Below are positions 17,579 to 27,600 of a stretch of 64,000 nucleotides of DNA, piece after piece (within the stretch, counting starts at the first letter, position 1; each line of letters begins with the position of its first letter). Source of the stretch: Streptomyces subrutilus (GTDB lineage Bacteria; Actinomycetota; Actinomycetes; Streptomycetales; Streptomycetaceae); the NCBI RefSeq assembly GCF_008704535.1, contig NZ_CP023701.1, positions 992,001 through 1,056,000 on the forward strand. The letters are read 5' to 3'. Both the position numbers and the translations under genes were made by a program. A model generated the notes under the pieces. That model worked only from the letters and a program-made list of their open reading frames with translations. It had not been told where the DNA came from and did no database searches.

Positions 17579-19353
17579 AGCAGGGCTCCGAGCTGGGATT
17601 CGAAGGAGTCGAGGTCGGCCTGGCTGACCTGGGCGAGGGGGACGTCGGAGGGGGTCAGGCCGCCGGCGTCCGGTCGTTCGGCGTACGCGGCGACGGCGCG
17701 CAGCATCGTGAACCACGCCCGCGCGAGCTCCCGTACGCGCTCGGCCGGGTAGGCGTTGCCCGCCCAGGTCCAGGTGGCGCTGAGGGTGAGCCCGTCCGGG
17801 CCCTCGTGGGCGGCCGCGTTGACCTCGACGGCGTGCGCCATGGGCAGGCCGTCGTCGGCGTCGTCGAGGGCGAAGGCGTGTCCGGGGGCGGCGTCCCAGT
17901 CGGCGCGGCCGCCCATGGGGAAGCGGCCGAGGTAGTTGAAGCCGATCTCGGGGATCCCGCGTCCGGCGAGGTCCGGTCCGGTACGGGAGTTGAGGTGGCG
18001 CAGCTGGCCGAAGCCGATGCCCTTGTCCGGTACGGCCCGCAGCTCCTCCTTGACCAGCCGCAGGGCTGCGCCCAGGGCCGGTCCGCCGGCGCGGGCGTCG
18101 TCGAGGTCGGGGCGGCCGAGGGCGAGGCGGACGGGGAAGACGGTGGTGAACCAGCCGACGGTGCGGGAGAGGTCGAGGCCGTCGGCGACGTCCTCCCGCC
18201 CGTGGCCCTCGACGTCGACGAGGACGGCGCCGTCCTCGTCAGGGCCGGCCGCCGCGTCGGCGTCCGCGCGCCGCCAGTCGAGCACCGCCAGTGCCAGGGC
18301 GGTCAGCAGGACGTCGTTGACGGAGCCGTTGACCAGGCCGGGCGCGGTGGTGAGCAGCGGCCCGGAGACCTCCGGCCCGAGGGTGAGGGTGTGGGTGTGC
18401 TCCGCGCTCTCCGGGTCCAGGCCGCCCGGCGCCCGGACCCCCGCCAGGGGGTGCGGGTCCGGGCGCAGCGCGGCGGCCCACCGCCCCGCCTCGGCCGTCC
18501 TGCGGCCGGAGGTGGCGTCGGCGCGCAGCAGGTCCGCCCAGTGCGCGAAGGGGGTGCGCACCGGGGCGGGTGCGGGATCGCGGCCCTCGGCGAGGGCCGC
18601 GTGGACGGACCGGAGGTCGTCCTGGAGGATGCGCCACGAGACGCCGTCCACGACGAGGTGGTGGACGACGAGGGCCAGGCGGCCCTGGCGTGCGGGGCCG
18701 CGGTCCAGGAGGACGGCGCGCAGCATGTGGCCGTCCCGGGGCGAGAGCAGCCGGCGGGCCGCCCGCATCCGCTCCCGGGTCAGGGCGGGCAGCGCCTCCT
18801 GCGCGGTGTCGCGGGCGTCGACGTGTTCCAGCAGGTCGGCCGCGGCCACCGAGCCGGCGGGCGGGACGACGGGCTCGGCCCCGGCCGCGCCGGTCCCGTC
18901 CGTCGCGCCGATCCCGGCGGGCAGGCGCAGGCGCAGCATGTCGTGGGTGTCGAGCAGGGCCTGGACGGCGCGTTCGGCGGCCGCGGCGCCGAAGCCGGGC
19001 GGGGTGAGCAGGACCAGGGACTGGTTGTAGGTGTCGACGGGGCCGCCCAGCTCGCCGAGCCACCGCATGATCGGGGTGGGGGCCAGCGGGCCGAGGGCGC
19101 GCGGGGGCGCCGTGGGGCGGGCGTCGTCCCGGGCCCGGTCGTGGGCGCGGGCGGCGGCGGCCAGGGCGGTGACGCTCTCGGAGCGCAGCACGTCCCGGGT
19201 GCTGACGGCCAGGCCGGCCGCGCGGGCGCGGCTGACGACCTGGATGGCCTGGATGCTGTCGCCGCCCAGCCCGGTGAAGCTGTGCCCGGGCTCGACGCCG
19301 ACGCCGAGGACCTCGGCGAAGAGGGTGCGCAGGGTCTGGACGTGGTCAGTCAC
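17575..19353 (-). CDS. NRPS carrier-epimerase didomain (T-E) without adenylation domain
   Basis: 592 residues from a GTG start overlapping the end of the mbtH-like gene by 8 bases. The carrier domain comes first ([11 protein letters not shown], active Ser33; GGDS is typical of carriers paired with epimerases). An epimerization domain follows: [11 protein letters not shown] at its start, [10 protein letters not shown] near 230, [18 protein letters not shown] and GFNYLGRF. It turns a carrier-bound L-aminoacyl thioester into the D form. There is no adenylation domain here or directly before it, so the amino acid must be loaded in trans, most simply by the stand-alone A enzyme at 9362-10909. The next gene is a translationally coupled C-A-T module. 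This looks like a split initiation module producing a D-residue. Confidence 0.92.
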   Translation of the reverse strand: MTDHVQTLRTLFAEVLGVGVEPGHSFTGLGGDSIQAIQVVSRARAAGLAVSTRDVLRSESVTALAAAARAHDRARDDARPTAPPRALGPLAPTPIMRWLGELGGPVDTYNQSLVLLTPPGFGAAAAERAVQALLDTHDMLRLRLPAGIGATDGTGAAGAEPVVPPAGSVAAADLLEHVDARDTAQEALPALTRERMRAARRLLSPRDGHMLRAVLLDRGPARQGRLALVVHHLVVDGVSWRILQDDLRSVHAALAEGRDPAPAPVRTPFAHWADLLRADATSGRRTAEAGRWAAALRPDPHPLAGVRAPGGLDPESAEHTHTLTLGPEVSGPLLTTAPGLVNGSVNDVLLTALALAVLDWRRADADAAAGPDEDGAVLVDVEGHGREDVADGLDLSRTVGWFTTVFPVRLALGRPDLDDARAGGPALGAALRLVKEELRAVPDKGIGFGQLRHLNSRTGPDLAGRGIPEIGFNYLGRFPMGGRADWDAAPGHAFALDDADDGLPMAHAVEVNAAAHEGPDGLTLSATWTWAGNAYPAERVRELARAWFTMLRAVAAYAERPDAGGLTPSDVPLAQVSQADLDSFESQLGALL

Positions 19354-19570
19354 GGGGCGTCGTCCCGGCCAGGGCGGCCACCAGGGAGGCGGGGCGCATG
19401 TCGGTCCAGACGCGCTCGACGTGGTCCAGGCAGGCCTGGCGGCCGTCGGGGCCGTGCACCACGGTCCAGCCGGCGGGGACGGCGTTGGCTGCGGGCCACA
19501 GGGAGTGCTGGAGTTCGTCGTTGCGGACCACGACGTAGGCGGCGTTGTCGTTCTCGAAGGGGTTGCTCAT
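19346..19570 (-). CDS. MbtH-like NRPS accessory protein (second copy)
   Basis: 74 residues with the family pattern MSNPFENDNAAYVVVRNDE, then HSLWP, VPAGW, then CLDHVERVWTDMRPASL. It begins at ATG and ends 8 bases inside the T-E gene. Being inside the NRPS operon, it is the likely A-domain partner for the C-A-T and stand-alone A enzymes. It differs clearly from the copy at 3270-3470, fitting service of separate synthetases. Confidence 0.95.
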   Translation of the reverse strand: MSNPFENDNAAYVVVRNDELQHSLWPAANAVPAGWTVVHGPDGRQACLDHVERVWTDMRPASLVAALAGTTPRD

Positions 19571-19681
19571 GGCAGGTCACCTCACGGGTCGGGGTGCGGC
19601 CGTACGGGTCGTACGGCGCGGTGGTGGTTCCGGCGGAGCCGGACGGGTCGGTGTGGTGCTCGGTGGGGCGGCGGGCCCGGT

Positions 19682-21949
19682 TCAGGGGCGCGGGCCGGCC
19701 GTGATGTCGAGGTGGAGCAGGGCCCGGGCCTCGTCGAGCGCGGCGTGCACGCCCTCGGGCAGCGGGTGCCGGGCGATGACGTGCCCGAGCCGGTCGGAGG
19801 CGCTGCGCGGCCGCCGTACGGCGGTGCCCGGCGCGGCGGTGACCAGGACCGACTGGACGCCGTCGACGGCGGCGGCGGCCTCGGCGCCGCGGGCTGCGGC
19901 GAGGGTGCCGTCGGTGTCGGCGAGGAGGAACTGGATGCCCGCGTGCCCGGCGGCCTCGGCCTTGAGCCTCGGTGCGCGGCCGAGGGAGGCGCGCAGTTGC
20001 TCCTGGAGCAGGTCGAGTCCGGTGGCCAGCCTGATCAGTTCGGGGATCATGCCGCCGGCCGGACGGGGGTTGATCTCGATGAGCGCGGGGCCGTCCGCGG
20101 TCAGCTTGACCTCGGTGTGGGTGGCGCCGAGCCGGACGCCTGCCGCGTCCAGGGCCGCGGTCACCGTCTCGGTGATCCGCTGGGCGGTGGCCGGCGGCAG
20201 TGGGGCCGGGAACAGGTGGCGGTGCTCGACGAAGTGGGGGGTCGCGGTGACGGACTTGGCGGTGATGCCGACGCACTCGGCGCGCCCGTCCCAGCTGAAC
20301 ATCTCCACGCTGTACTCGGGTGCGTCGAGGTACTCCTCGACCAGGACCGTCCGGGCGGTCGGCATGCCCCGCACGTTGGTGCCGATCGCCAGGACGCGCT
20401 GCGCGTGGGCGCGGACCTGGGCCTCGTCGGTGCAGAGCAGCACGTTGGTGGAGCCGGAGTCGTCGGCCGGCTTGACCACGCAGGGCAGCCCGGTGCGGGC
20501 GACGGCCGCGGCGACGTCGCCCGGTGCGCGGACCAGGGCGTAGCGGGGCTGGCGGACGCCGGCCGCGTGCAGGGCCTCCCGCAGGGCGGACTTGTCGCGG
20601 CAGACGGCCATCGCCCCGGGCGGGTTGCCGGGCAGGCCCAGCCACTGGGCGAGCAGCGCGGCGGACGGTACGTAGAAGTCGCTGGTGGTGGTCACCCCGG
20701 CGATCTCCTCGCGGCGGAAGCGCTCCTGGACGGCGGCGCGCAGGGCGGCGGCGGAGTTGGTGTCGCAGCGGACCACCTCGGCTCCGGTGGCCTCCAGCCC
20801 GCGGTAGCGCCCGGGGTCGCCGGTGAGCAGCACCGGTACGGTGCCCAGTTCGCGGGCCCGCTCCAGTGCGAGCATGCCGGTGCCGGTGGTGTTGGACTCG
20901 ACGAACAGGAGGTGGCGGCGGAGGTCGGCGGGGGCGCTGTAGGCGAGCCGGGACCAGGTGCGGGCGGTCTCGCCGGGGTCGAGGGCGGCCGGCGCGGTCG
21001 CGGTGGGGACCTCGCGCAGAGCGTGGGCCTCCCAGTGCGCGTCGTTGTAGACGGTGTCGGCGTACCGGTCGCCGCGGTCGGGCAGGATGCCGACGATGCG
21101 GGTGCCGGGCTCGGCGCGCTCGGCGAGGCCGGTGAGGACGCGGTAGACGGAGCCGGAGGTGTTCCCACCGAAGATCTGCTGCTCGCGGGCGAGGTCCCAG
21201 GTCGCGGCGAAGGCCTCGTGGTCGTTGAGCCAGTGCACCTCGTCGACGAGGGTCCGGTCGAGGTTCTTGGGCAGCAGGCTGTTGCCGAGGCCGCTCTGCA
21301 GCCGCTGCGGCACGTCGGGCTGGCCGAAGAGGGCGCTGCCCACGCAGTCCACGCCGACGACGTGCAGCCCGGGCAGGGTCTCGCGCAGTGCGCGGGCGGT
21401 GCCGCACAGCGAGCCTCCGCTGCCCACGGCGCCGACGAGGGTGTCGAACCGGGCGAGGTCGGCCAGGAGTTCACCGGCGAGCGTGCGGTAGGCGCCGGGG
21501 TTGTCCGGGTTGGTGTACTGCTGCGGCCAGAAGGCTCCGGGCAGTTCCTCCAGCAGTTCCGCGAGGCGTTCCAGGCGAGCGCTCTGCCAGCCGTGGCTGG
21601 TCATCGCCTCGACCACGTGCACCCGGCAGCCCAGGGCGCGGAGCTTGGCGAGGGTGACGGGGTCGATCCGCGGGTCGGTGACGATGTGGACCTCGTGGCC
21701 GAGGGAGCGGCCGACGAGGGCGACGCCCAGCGCCATGGTCCCGGAGGAGCTCTCGATGACGGGGGCGCCGGGGCGCAGGGTGCCCAGCCGCCGGGCTTCC
21801 AGCAGGATGTTGCGGGCGACCCGGTCCTTCATCGCGAAGAGGTTCTGCAGCTCCAGCTTGGCGTAGACCTCCACGCCGCGGGCCTCGCCCAGGCGGAGCC
21901 GGACCAGCGGGGTGGCCCCGATCGCGTCCGTCACGGTGTCGAACAGCAT
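19682..21949 (-). CDS. Fusion of cysteine-synthase-like PLP enzyme and ATP-grasp ligase
   Basis: 755 residues from ATG 21949, two bases after the kinase stop, with GGAG about 9 bases upstream. Residues 1-330 are a type II PLP beta-replacement enzyme: GATPLVRL, NLFAMKDR (Lys41 should hold PLP), ESSSGTMALG phosphate-side loop, GSGGSLCGT and GGNTSGS. Residues about 340-755 are an ATP-grasp carboxylate-amine ligase: CVVKPADDSGSTNV, ARTVLVEEYLDAPEYSVEMF and ALIEINPRPAGGMIPELI. With the neighbouring PduX-like kinase and lyase-family enzyme, the PLP half probably replaces the phosphate of O-phosphothreonine with the amine of aspartate on the way to 2,3-diaminobutyrate. The ATP-grasp half may instead form an amide or peptide bond; its acceptor is unknown. 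A fused gene of this kind is unusual. Confidence 0.9.
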   Translation of the reverse strand: MLFDTVTDAIGATPLVRLRLGEARGVEVYAKLELQNLFAMKDRVARNILLEARRLGTLRPGAPVIESSSGTMALGVALVGRSLGHEVHIVTDPRIDPVTLAKLRALGCRVHVVEAMTSHGWQSARLERLAELLEELPGAFWPQQYTNPDNPGAYRTLAGELLADLARFDTLVGAVGSGGSLCGTARALRETLPGLHVVGVDCVGSALFGQPDVPQRLQSGLGNSLLPKNLDRTLVDEVHWLNDHEAFAATWDLAREQQIFGGNTSGSVYRVLTGLAERAEPGTRIVGILPDRGDRYADTVYNDAHWEAHALREVPTATAPAALDPGETARTWSRLAYSAPADLRRHLLFVESNTTGTGMLALERARELGTVPVLLTGDPGRYRGLEATGAEVVRCDTNSAAALRAAVQERFRREEIAGVTTTSDFYVPSAALLAQWLGLPGNPPGAMAVCRDKSALREALHAAGVRQPRYALVRAPGDVAAAVARTGLPCVVKPADDSGSTNVLLCTDEAQVRAHAQRVLAIGTNVRGMPTARTVLVEEYLDAPEYSVEMFSWDGRAECVGITAKSVTATPHFVEHRHLFPAPLPPATAQRITETVTAALDAAGVRLGATHTEVKLTADGPALIEINPRPAGGMIPELIRLATGLDLLQEQLRASLGRAPRLKAEAAGHAGIQFLLADTDGTLAAARGAEAAAAVDGVQSVLVTAAPGTAVRRPRSASDRLGHVIARHPLPEGVHAALDEARALLHLDITAGPRP

Positions 21950-21951
21950 GG

Positions 21952-22965
21952 TCAGATCTCCAGCTCGATGGGGTGGACGGGCGCGGTCTGCGGGCTCCAG
22001 CTGTCGCCCGCGCCCAGGGAGCGGTGTACGGACACCTCGCCGCCGAGGGCGGCGCAGCCGGCCCGGACGTGCTCGGTCTTGCCGGCCAGCGCCGGGTCGT
22101 GGGCCTCCAGGAGGACGCCGAGCATGGTGCCGCTGTGGGCGAGGACCAGGCCGAGGCCGTCGACCTCGCGGCACAGGGCGCGCAGTTCGGCGAATCCGGC
22201 GCGCCTGCGGCGGAGGGCGTTCATCTCGGCGCTGCGGGTGGCGACCGCGCCGACCTCCTGGAGGTCTCCGCGGGCCACGGCGGCGGTCAGCCGGTCCAGG
22301 AGGAGGGCGTACTCGGCGCGGGCGGCCGCGTCGATGCTGCGGGCCCCGCGGTTGTGCGCGACGGTGTCGACCTGGCCGCCCTCGTCGTGGGCGACGACGG
22401 CGAGCGGGGGCAGGACGCCGAGGCGGCGGCCGAGGCGCACCTCGCGGTGGTGGAAGGCGACGATCTCGTCGTACATCACCCCGTCGGCCGGTTCGATGCC
22501 GCGCAGGAAGGTCTCCGTCTCGGCCGGGGTGAACTCGCGCCCGTAGGCCGCTCCCACCGCCCGTACGGTGGCCACGAGGTCGGCGGAGGAGCTGGCGAGG
22601 CCCTTGCCCTCGGGGAGGTCGCCGGCCACGTCCAGCAGGCCGCCGTCCGTCGCTCCGAGCGCGGCCAGGACGGCTTCGGCGACGCGGCGGGACTTGCCCT
22701 TGTGCGCGGGCCGCACCTGGACGCCCGGGCGGCCCGGGCGGGGGTGGTAGACGACGGTCGCCCAGCGGGCGAGGGGGAAGGTGACGAGGAAGTCGCCCTG
22801 CGGGTGCGGCAGGGCGCCCTGGAGCAGCTCGCCGAAGGTCCCGAAGGCGCTGCCCGCGGCCGGCCCCGGCACGGGGACGGGCGCGGTCGCGGGTCCGGGG
22901 ACCGGGACGGGGCCCGTCGCGGCCGCCGGGTCAGTGCGTCCGCTGTACGTGGGTGCGGGCACCAT
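21952..22965 (-). CDS. GHMP kinase, PduX-like L-threonine kinase
   Basis: 337 residues from ATG 22965 (GAGGAG about 7 bases upstream), overlapping the end of the lyase gene by 35 bases. After a Pro/Val-rich tail come the PduX-type start GTFGELLQGALPH and LVTFPLARWATVVYHP, the GHMP ATP-binding loop PEGKGLASSSADLVA, and a C-terminal GLVLAHSGTMLGVLL. PduX phosphorylates free L-threonine to O-phospho-L-threonine. Here that product would feed the adjacent PLP enzyme. A kinase for homoserine or serine cannot be excluded, but the GELLQG and PEGKGLASSSAD blocks fit the threonine group best. Cytoplasmic. Confidence 0.85.
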   Translation of the reverse strand: MVPAPTYSGRTDPAAATGPVPVPGPATAPVPVPGPAAGSAFGTFGELLQGALPHPQGDFLVTFPLARWATVVYHPRPGRPGVQVRPAHKGKSRRVAEAVLAALGATDGGLLDVAGDLPEGKGLASSSADLVATVRAVGAAYGREFTPAETETFLRGIEPADGVMYDEIVAFHHREVRLGRRLGVLPPLAVVAHDEGGQVDTVAHNRGARSIDAAARAEYALLLDRLTAAVARGDLQEVGAVATRSAEMNALRRRRAGFAELRALCREVDGLGLVLAHSGTMLGVLLEAHDPALAGKTEHVRAGCAALGGEVSVHRSLGAGDSWSPQTAPVHPIELEI

Positions 22966-24499
22966 CGCCGTCCTCCTCGCCGTGGGTCGTGGGGTCCGCG
23001 GGGTACAGGGCCCGGTCGTTGTCCTCGGCGCCGGCACGGATCGCCGCGGCGCGCCCTTCCCAGTCGGCGCCGATCCGCGCGAGGGCCTCCCGCTGGTCGT
23101 GCAGGGCCGTACGGACGGCGGCGGGGCGGGCGGAGCCGGCGGAGACCATGCGCTCCAGGCCGCGGTCGACGTCGAAGGCCTCGGCGAGCAGCCGGGCGGG
23201 CTCGGCGAGGGTGATGCCGTGTCCGGCGGCGGCCTCGGCGAGCAGGGCGGGTTCGCCCGGTGCGGGGGCGGCGCCGGCGGCCGCGGCGAGCACCACGTAC
23301 TTCCCGGCGACGACCTGGGCGGTGCGCCACGGCACGCCCTCGGTGAGGGTGAGGGCGTTGGCGAGGCTGAAGCCGCCGAGGAACTCACGGGCGCAGACGG
23401 CGCGCATGCGGTCGGCGCGGAAGGTCAGCCGGCGCAGCACCTCGGTGAGGAGGCGGACGGTCCCGTGGGCGGAGTCGAAGGCGTTCAGCAGGTGGGTGCC
23501 GGCCTCCTTGGACACCTCGACGAGGTTGCAGAAGGGGGTGTTGCGCTGCCCGAGCAGGACGTCGAAGTGGAAGGCGGTCAGGTGGGCGGTGCGGCCGCGG
23601 ATGCGTTCCAGTACGGGGTAGTTCTTCTTCTGCGGCATGGCGGAGGAGATGCCGGACAGCTCGTCGGGGAGTTCGATGAAGCCGTACTCGCTGCCGCCCC
23701 AGGTGAGCAGGTCGGTGGTGAAGCGGCTCAGGGCGGTGCCCAGCAGGCTCAGTTCCGCGGTGAGTTCGGCGCTCCAGCGGCGGGAGGCCACGGCGGTCAG
23801 GGCGTTGGGCTGGGGCCGGGCGAAGCCGAGCAGCCGGGCCATCCGGTCACGGTCCCAGGGCAGTTCCTGTCCGGCCATGGCGCCGGCGCCGAGCGGGCAG
23901 GCGTCGATGCCGTCGTAGGTGCGCAGCAGGCGGTCGTGGGTGTGGAGCAGGTGCTCGGAGAGGGCGCTGAGGTAGAAGCCGGGGGTGATGACCTGGGCGG
24001 CCTGGAAGTGGGTGTAGCCCGGCATGGGCAGGTCGCAGGTCTCCTCGGCCAGCCGGTGGACGACGGTGCCGAGTTCGAGGAGGGCGGTGGCGAAGCGGGC
24101 GAGCTGGTCGCGGCCGTACATGACCTGCGCACAGGCCTGGAGGTCGTTGCGGCTGCGGTCGGCGTGCCAGCGCACGACGGGCCGGTCCAGGCCGGCCTCG
24201 ACGTGCCGTTCGAGGGCGAAGGCGATGTCCGACATGTTGGCGTCGGGCCGGGCGCTGAGGGTGTCGGGGCCGACGGAGTCCAGTCGGGCGGCGATCCGGT
24301 GGGCCTCCTCGGGGGTGATCAGGTCCATGCGGACGTACTCGGCCGCGAGGGTCTTCTCGATGGCGACGTAGTGGCGCAGCAGGTACCGGGATTCGAACCG
24401 GAACTGCGGGGCGAGCACTTCGTCGTGCAGGAGTCGGCCGGGGCCGCCGCTGATGCGGCCGCTCAGCTCGGGGGCCGGCTCCGGGATGTCGCTCGTCAC
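22931..24499 (-). CDS. Argininosuccinate-lyase-family enzyme (probable fumarate-releasing step)
   Basis: 522 residues from a GTG start. Fumarase/aspartase superfamily motifs are intact: WHADRSRNDLQA, PMPGYTHFQAAQ and the Ser loop SSAMPQKKNYPVLE. Such enzymes cleave an N-substituted aspartate to fumarate plus free amine. The arginine enzyme usually sits with argG, which is absent; instead this gene overlaps a PduX-like kinase and is followed by a PLP beta-replacement enzyme. An argininosuccinate-lyase homologue with a kinase and PLP enzyme is known for 2,3-diaminobutyrate formation in pacidamycin-type pathways. The likely role is release of diaminobutyrate from its aspartate adduct. The C-terminal tail (about 25 residues) is charged and unlike the family. 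Confidence 0.88.
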   Translation of the reverse strand: MTSDIPEPAPELSGRISGGPGRLLHDEVLAPQFRFESRYLLRHYVAIEKTLAAEYVRMDLITPEEAHRIAARLDSVGPDTLSARPDANMSDIAFALERHVEAGLDRPVVRWHADRSRNDLQACAQVMYGRDQLARFATALLELGTVVHRLAEETCDLPMPGYTHFQAAQVITPGFYLSALSEHLLHTHDRLLRTYDGIDACPLGAGAMAGQELPWDRDRMARLLGFARPQPNALTAVASRRWSAELTAELSLLGTALSRFTTDLLTWGGSEYGFIELPDELSGISSAMPQKKNYPVLERIRGRTAHLTAFHFDVLLGQRNTPFCNLVEVSKEAGTHLLNAFDSAHGTVRLLTEVLRRLTFRADRMRAVCAREFLGGFSLANALTLTEGVPWRTAQVVAGKYVVLAAAAGAAPAPGEPALLAEAAAGHGITLAEPARLLAEAFDVDRGLERMVSAGSARPAAVRTALHDQREALARIGADWEGRAAAIRAGAEDNDRALYPADPTTHGEEDGDGARTHVQRTH

Positions 24500-24652
24500 G
24501 TGGTGTTTCCGTTCCTGTTCGGGTGCGGGGCGCGGGGGGCGCGTCGGGCCCAGGGCTCGGCGACGCGGGGGCGCGCGCAGGAGTGGTGCGTACGGTGGGC
24601 GGGGCCCGGGGGCGGGGTGCCCCCGGGCGTCACGGGCCGGACGGCGCCGCGG

Positions 24653-27600
24653 TCAGCGGTGGTCCGCCCCGGCCCCGGAGAGGGACGCGCGCAGGACGGC
24701 GGCGACCTCGGCGACGTGCGGCGGGCGCATCAGCCCGTAGTGGTCGGTCGGGGCGTCGTGGCGGGTGAGTCCGGCCGGGGAGCGCTCGGCCCACCGGTCG
24801 GCGGCGCGCTCCTCGGCGCCGGTGACGCTCTGGACGAACACGGCCGGGCAGGGTGCGGCGGCGGGCCGGTGGCGGGCGGCGGCCAGGATGCCGGTGCGGA
24901 AGACCGCGTAGTGGCGGGCCAGGTCCCGCGGGTCCAGCCCGGGGGCGAACCCGTCGCGTTCCACCCGCTCGGCGAGCACGGCGAGCCGGGCCCCGGTGTC
25001 CCCGGCCGCCCGCAGCGCGTCGCGCAGGGCGGCCGCGGCCTCCTGCGGCGGGTCGAAGCCGGCGGAGCGGGCCAGGTCCTCGTGGAACCACTCCAGCAGC
25101 TCGGCCTCGTCCGCCGGGACGCGGTCGGGCGCGGGGTGGGCGGTGTCCAGGAGCGTGAGGGAGGCCACCTCCTCGCCGGCGGCGTGCAGTTGGACGGCCA
25201 TCTCGTGGGCGAGGAGCCCGCCGAAGGACCAGCCGGCGAGGTGGTAGGGGCCGTGCGGGCGGTGGCGGCGCAGGGTCGCCAGGTGGGCGGCGGCCAGCTC
25301 GGCGACGGTGCCGGGCCCGGCGGCGGCGGCGTCCACCTGTCCGGGTGCGTCGGGTGCGTCGGGTGCGTCGGACCCGTCGGGGGCGCTCAGTCCGGGCGCC
25401 GTCAGGCCGTACACGGGCCGGTCGGTGCCCAGTTCGGCGGCGAGCGCACGGTAGCAGAAGACGTTCCCGCCGATCGGGTGGACGAGGAACAGCGGGTCGA
25501 GGGCGCCCTCGGGCTGGATGCGGACCAGCGGGTCAGGTGCGGCCGCGCCGTGGCGGGCGCGCAGCACGGCGGCCTGCCGGGCGACGGTCGGGTGCTCCAT
25601 GACGGCCGAGACCGCGAGGCGCTCGCCGAAGGCCTGGTTGACGCGGCCGATCAGGCGCAGCGCGTCGATGGAGTGGCCGCCGGAGTCGAAGAAGTCGTCG
25701 TGGACGCCGACCGGTCCCGCGCCCAGCAGCTGCTCCCAGATGCCGGCGAGACGGGCTTCGAGCGCGTCGCGGGGCGGTGCCGGTTCGGCCGCGCCGCGGC
25801 GTTCGGCGGGGTCCGGATCGGGCAGGGCGGCCCGGTCCAGCTTGCCGTTGGCGGTCAGCGGGAGGTCGGCCAGCCGCACCCAGGCGGAGGGCACCATGTA
25901 CTCGGGCAGCCGTTCCCGGGCGTGGCGGGCCAGTTCGGCCGGTTCCGGGGCGGCGCCGGCGGCCGTGTCGGGGACCACGTAGCCGACGAGCCGTGCGCCG
26001 CGGGGCAGGACCGCGCAGTCGCGCACGGCGGGGTGTTCGGCGAGGACCGCCTCGATCTCGCCCGGTTCGACGCGGAAGCCGCGGATCTTGAGCTGGTGGT
26101 CGGTGCGGCCCGCGTACTCCAGGGCCCCGTCGGGGCGGTGCCGGGCGAGGTCGCCCGTGCGGTAGAGGCGGCGGGTGGCGCCGTCGGGGCCGGTGTGCCC
26201 GACGAACCGTTCGGCCGTGAGGTCGGGGCGCCCGTGGTAGCCGTCGGCGAGTCCGACGCCTTCGAGGTACAGCTCGCCGGTGACGCCGAGGGGCACCTCG
26301 GCCAGCCGGCGGTCCAGCACGTGGGTGCGCATGTTGGCGATGGGGCGGCCGATGGGCACGGTGTCGCCGGCGTCCGGCAGGCACTGCCAGTACGTGACGT
26401 CGACGGCGGCCTCGGTGGGCCCGTACAGGTTGTGCAGTTCGACGCCGGGCAGCCGCTCGAAGAACCGGCGCTGCACCTCGTACGGCAGGGCCTCGCCGCT
26501 GCACACCACCCGGGTCAGGCCGCTCGCGGCGGCGGTCGCGGCGGGGTCGTCGAGGAACACGCTGAGCATCGACGGGACGAAGTGGACGGTGGTGGCGCCC
26601 TCCTCGCGGATCAGGTCGCCGAGGTAGCCGGGGTCGCGCTGGCCGCCGGGCCGGGCCAGGACCAGGGTGGCGCCGGTCAGCAGCGGCCAGAACAGCTCCC
26701 ACACCGAGACGTCGAAGGTGTACGGCGTCTTGTGCAGCACCCGCTCCCCCGGCGTCAGCCCGTACTCCTCCTGCATCCACAGCAGCCGGTTGGCGATGGC
26801 GCGGTGGGACACCACGACACCCTTGGGCTTGCCGGTGGACCCGGAGGTGAAGATCATGTACGCCGGGTCGGCGGGGCCTGGGCCTGGGCCTGGGCCTGGG
26901 CCCGGGCCCGTGGCCGGGGCGGGGGCGGCGGGCGTCTCGTCCGGCCGGACGACGGTGACGTCCGAGCCGGCCAGCCGGCGCGCCCAGGCCCCGTCGGCGA
27001 CGACCAGGCCGATGCCGGCCTCGGCGAGCAGGGACCGCACGCGCGGCGCGGGGTGCTCCGGGTCCAGCGGCACGTAGGCGGCGCCGGACTTCAGTACGGC
27101 CAGCAGGACGGCGGGCAGGGTGAGGGAGCGTTCCAGCAGCAGGCCGACGAAGGTGCCCGGCCCTGCCCCCCGCTCCCGCAGGGCGGCGCCGATCCGCTCC
27201 GCGGCGGCGTCGAGCTCGCGGTAGGTGAGCTCCGCGCCCTCGAAGCGGACGGCGGGCGCGTCCGGGGTCCGGTCGCGCTGCTCGTCGACGAGGGCGGTCA
27301 GGACGTGCGGCCGGGGGTAGGCAGCGGCGGTGTCGTTCCAGTCCGCGTACCGGCGGTGTTCGGCCTCGGAAAGGAGGTCGGCGGCGCCGCAGTCGCGGTC
27401 CGGGGCCTCGGCGAGGTCCCGCAGGGCGGCCGTGTAGGAGGCGTGTGCGGCGCCGATCTGGTCCGCGGTGAACTGCGCGGCGTCGTAGCGCAGGCCGAGT
27501 TCGAGGAGGGAGCCGTCGGGGGTGCGGGAGAACTCGGCGCCGAAGGCGAAGTCGGTACCGGCCTCGCCGGTCTCCTCCAGGACGGTGAAGGCCCCCTCGG

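Noticed and set aside
9164..17752. Very long open frame (2862 codons) on the plus strand
   Set aside because: Antisense shadow of the minus-strand NRPS genes. At 75% GC, stop codons are rare in several frames; the translation is Gly/Arg/Val-rich with no domain.
24386..24401. tRNA T-arm-like sequence CCGGTTCGAATCCCGG on the minus strand
   Set aside because: It lies inside the lyase coding sequence (FRFESR) and no acceptor, D or anticodon arms surround it, so chance similarity.
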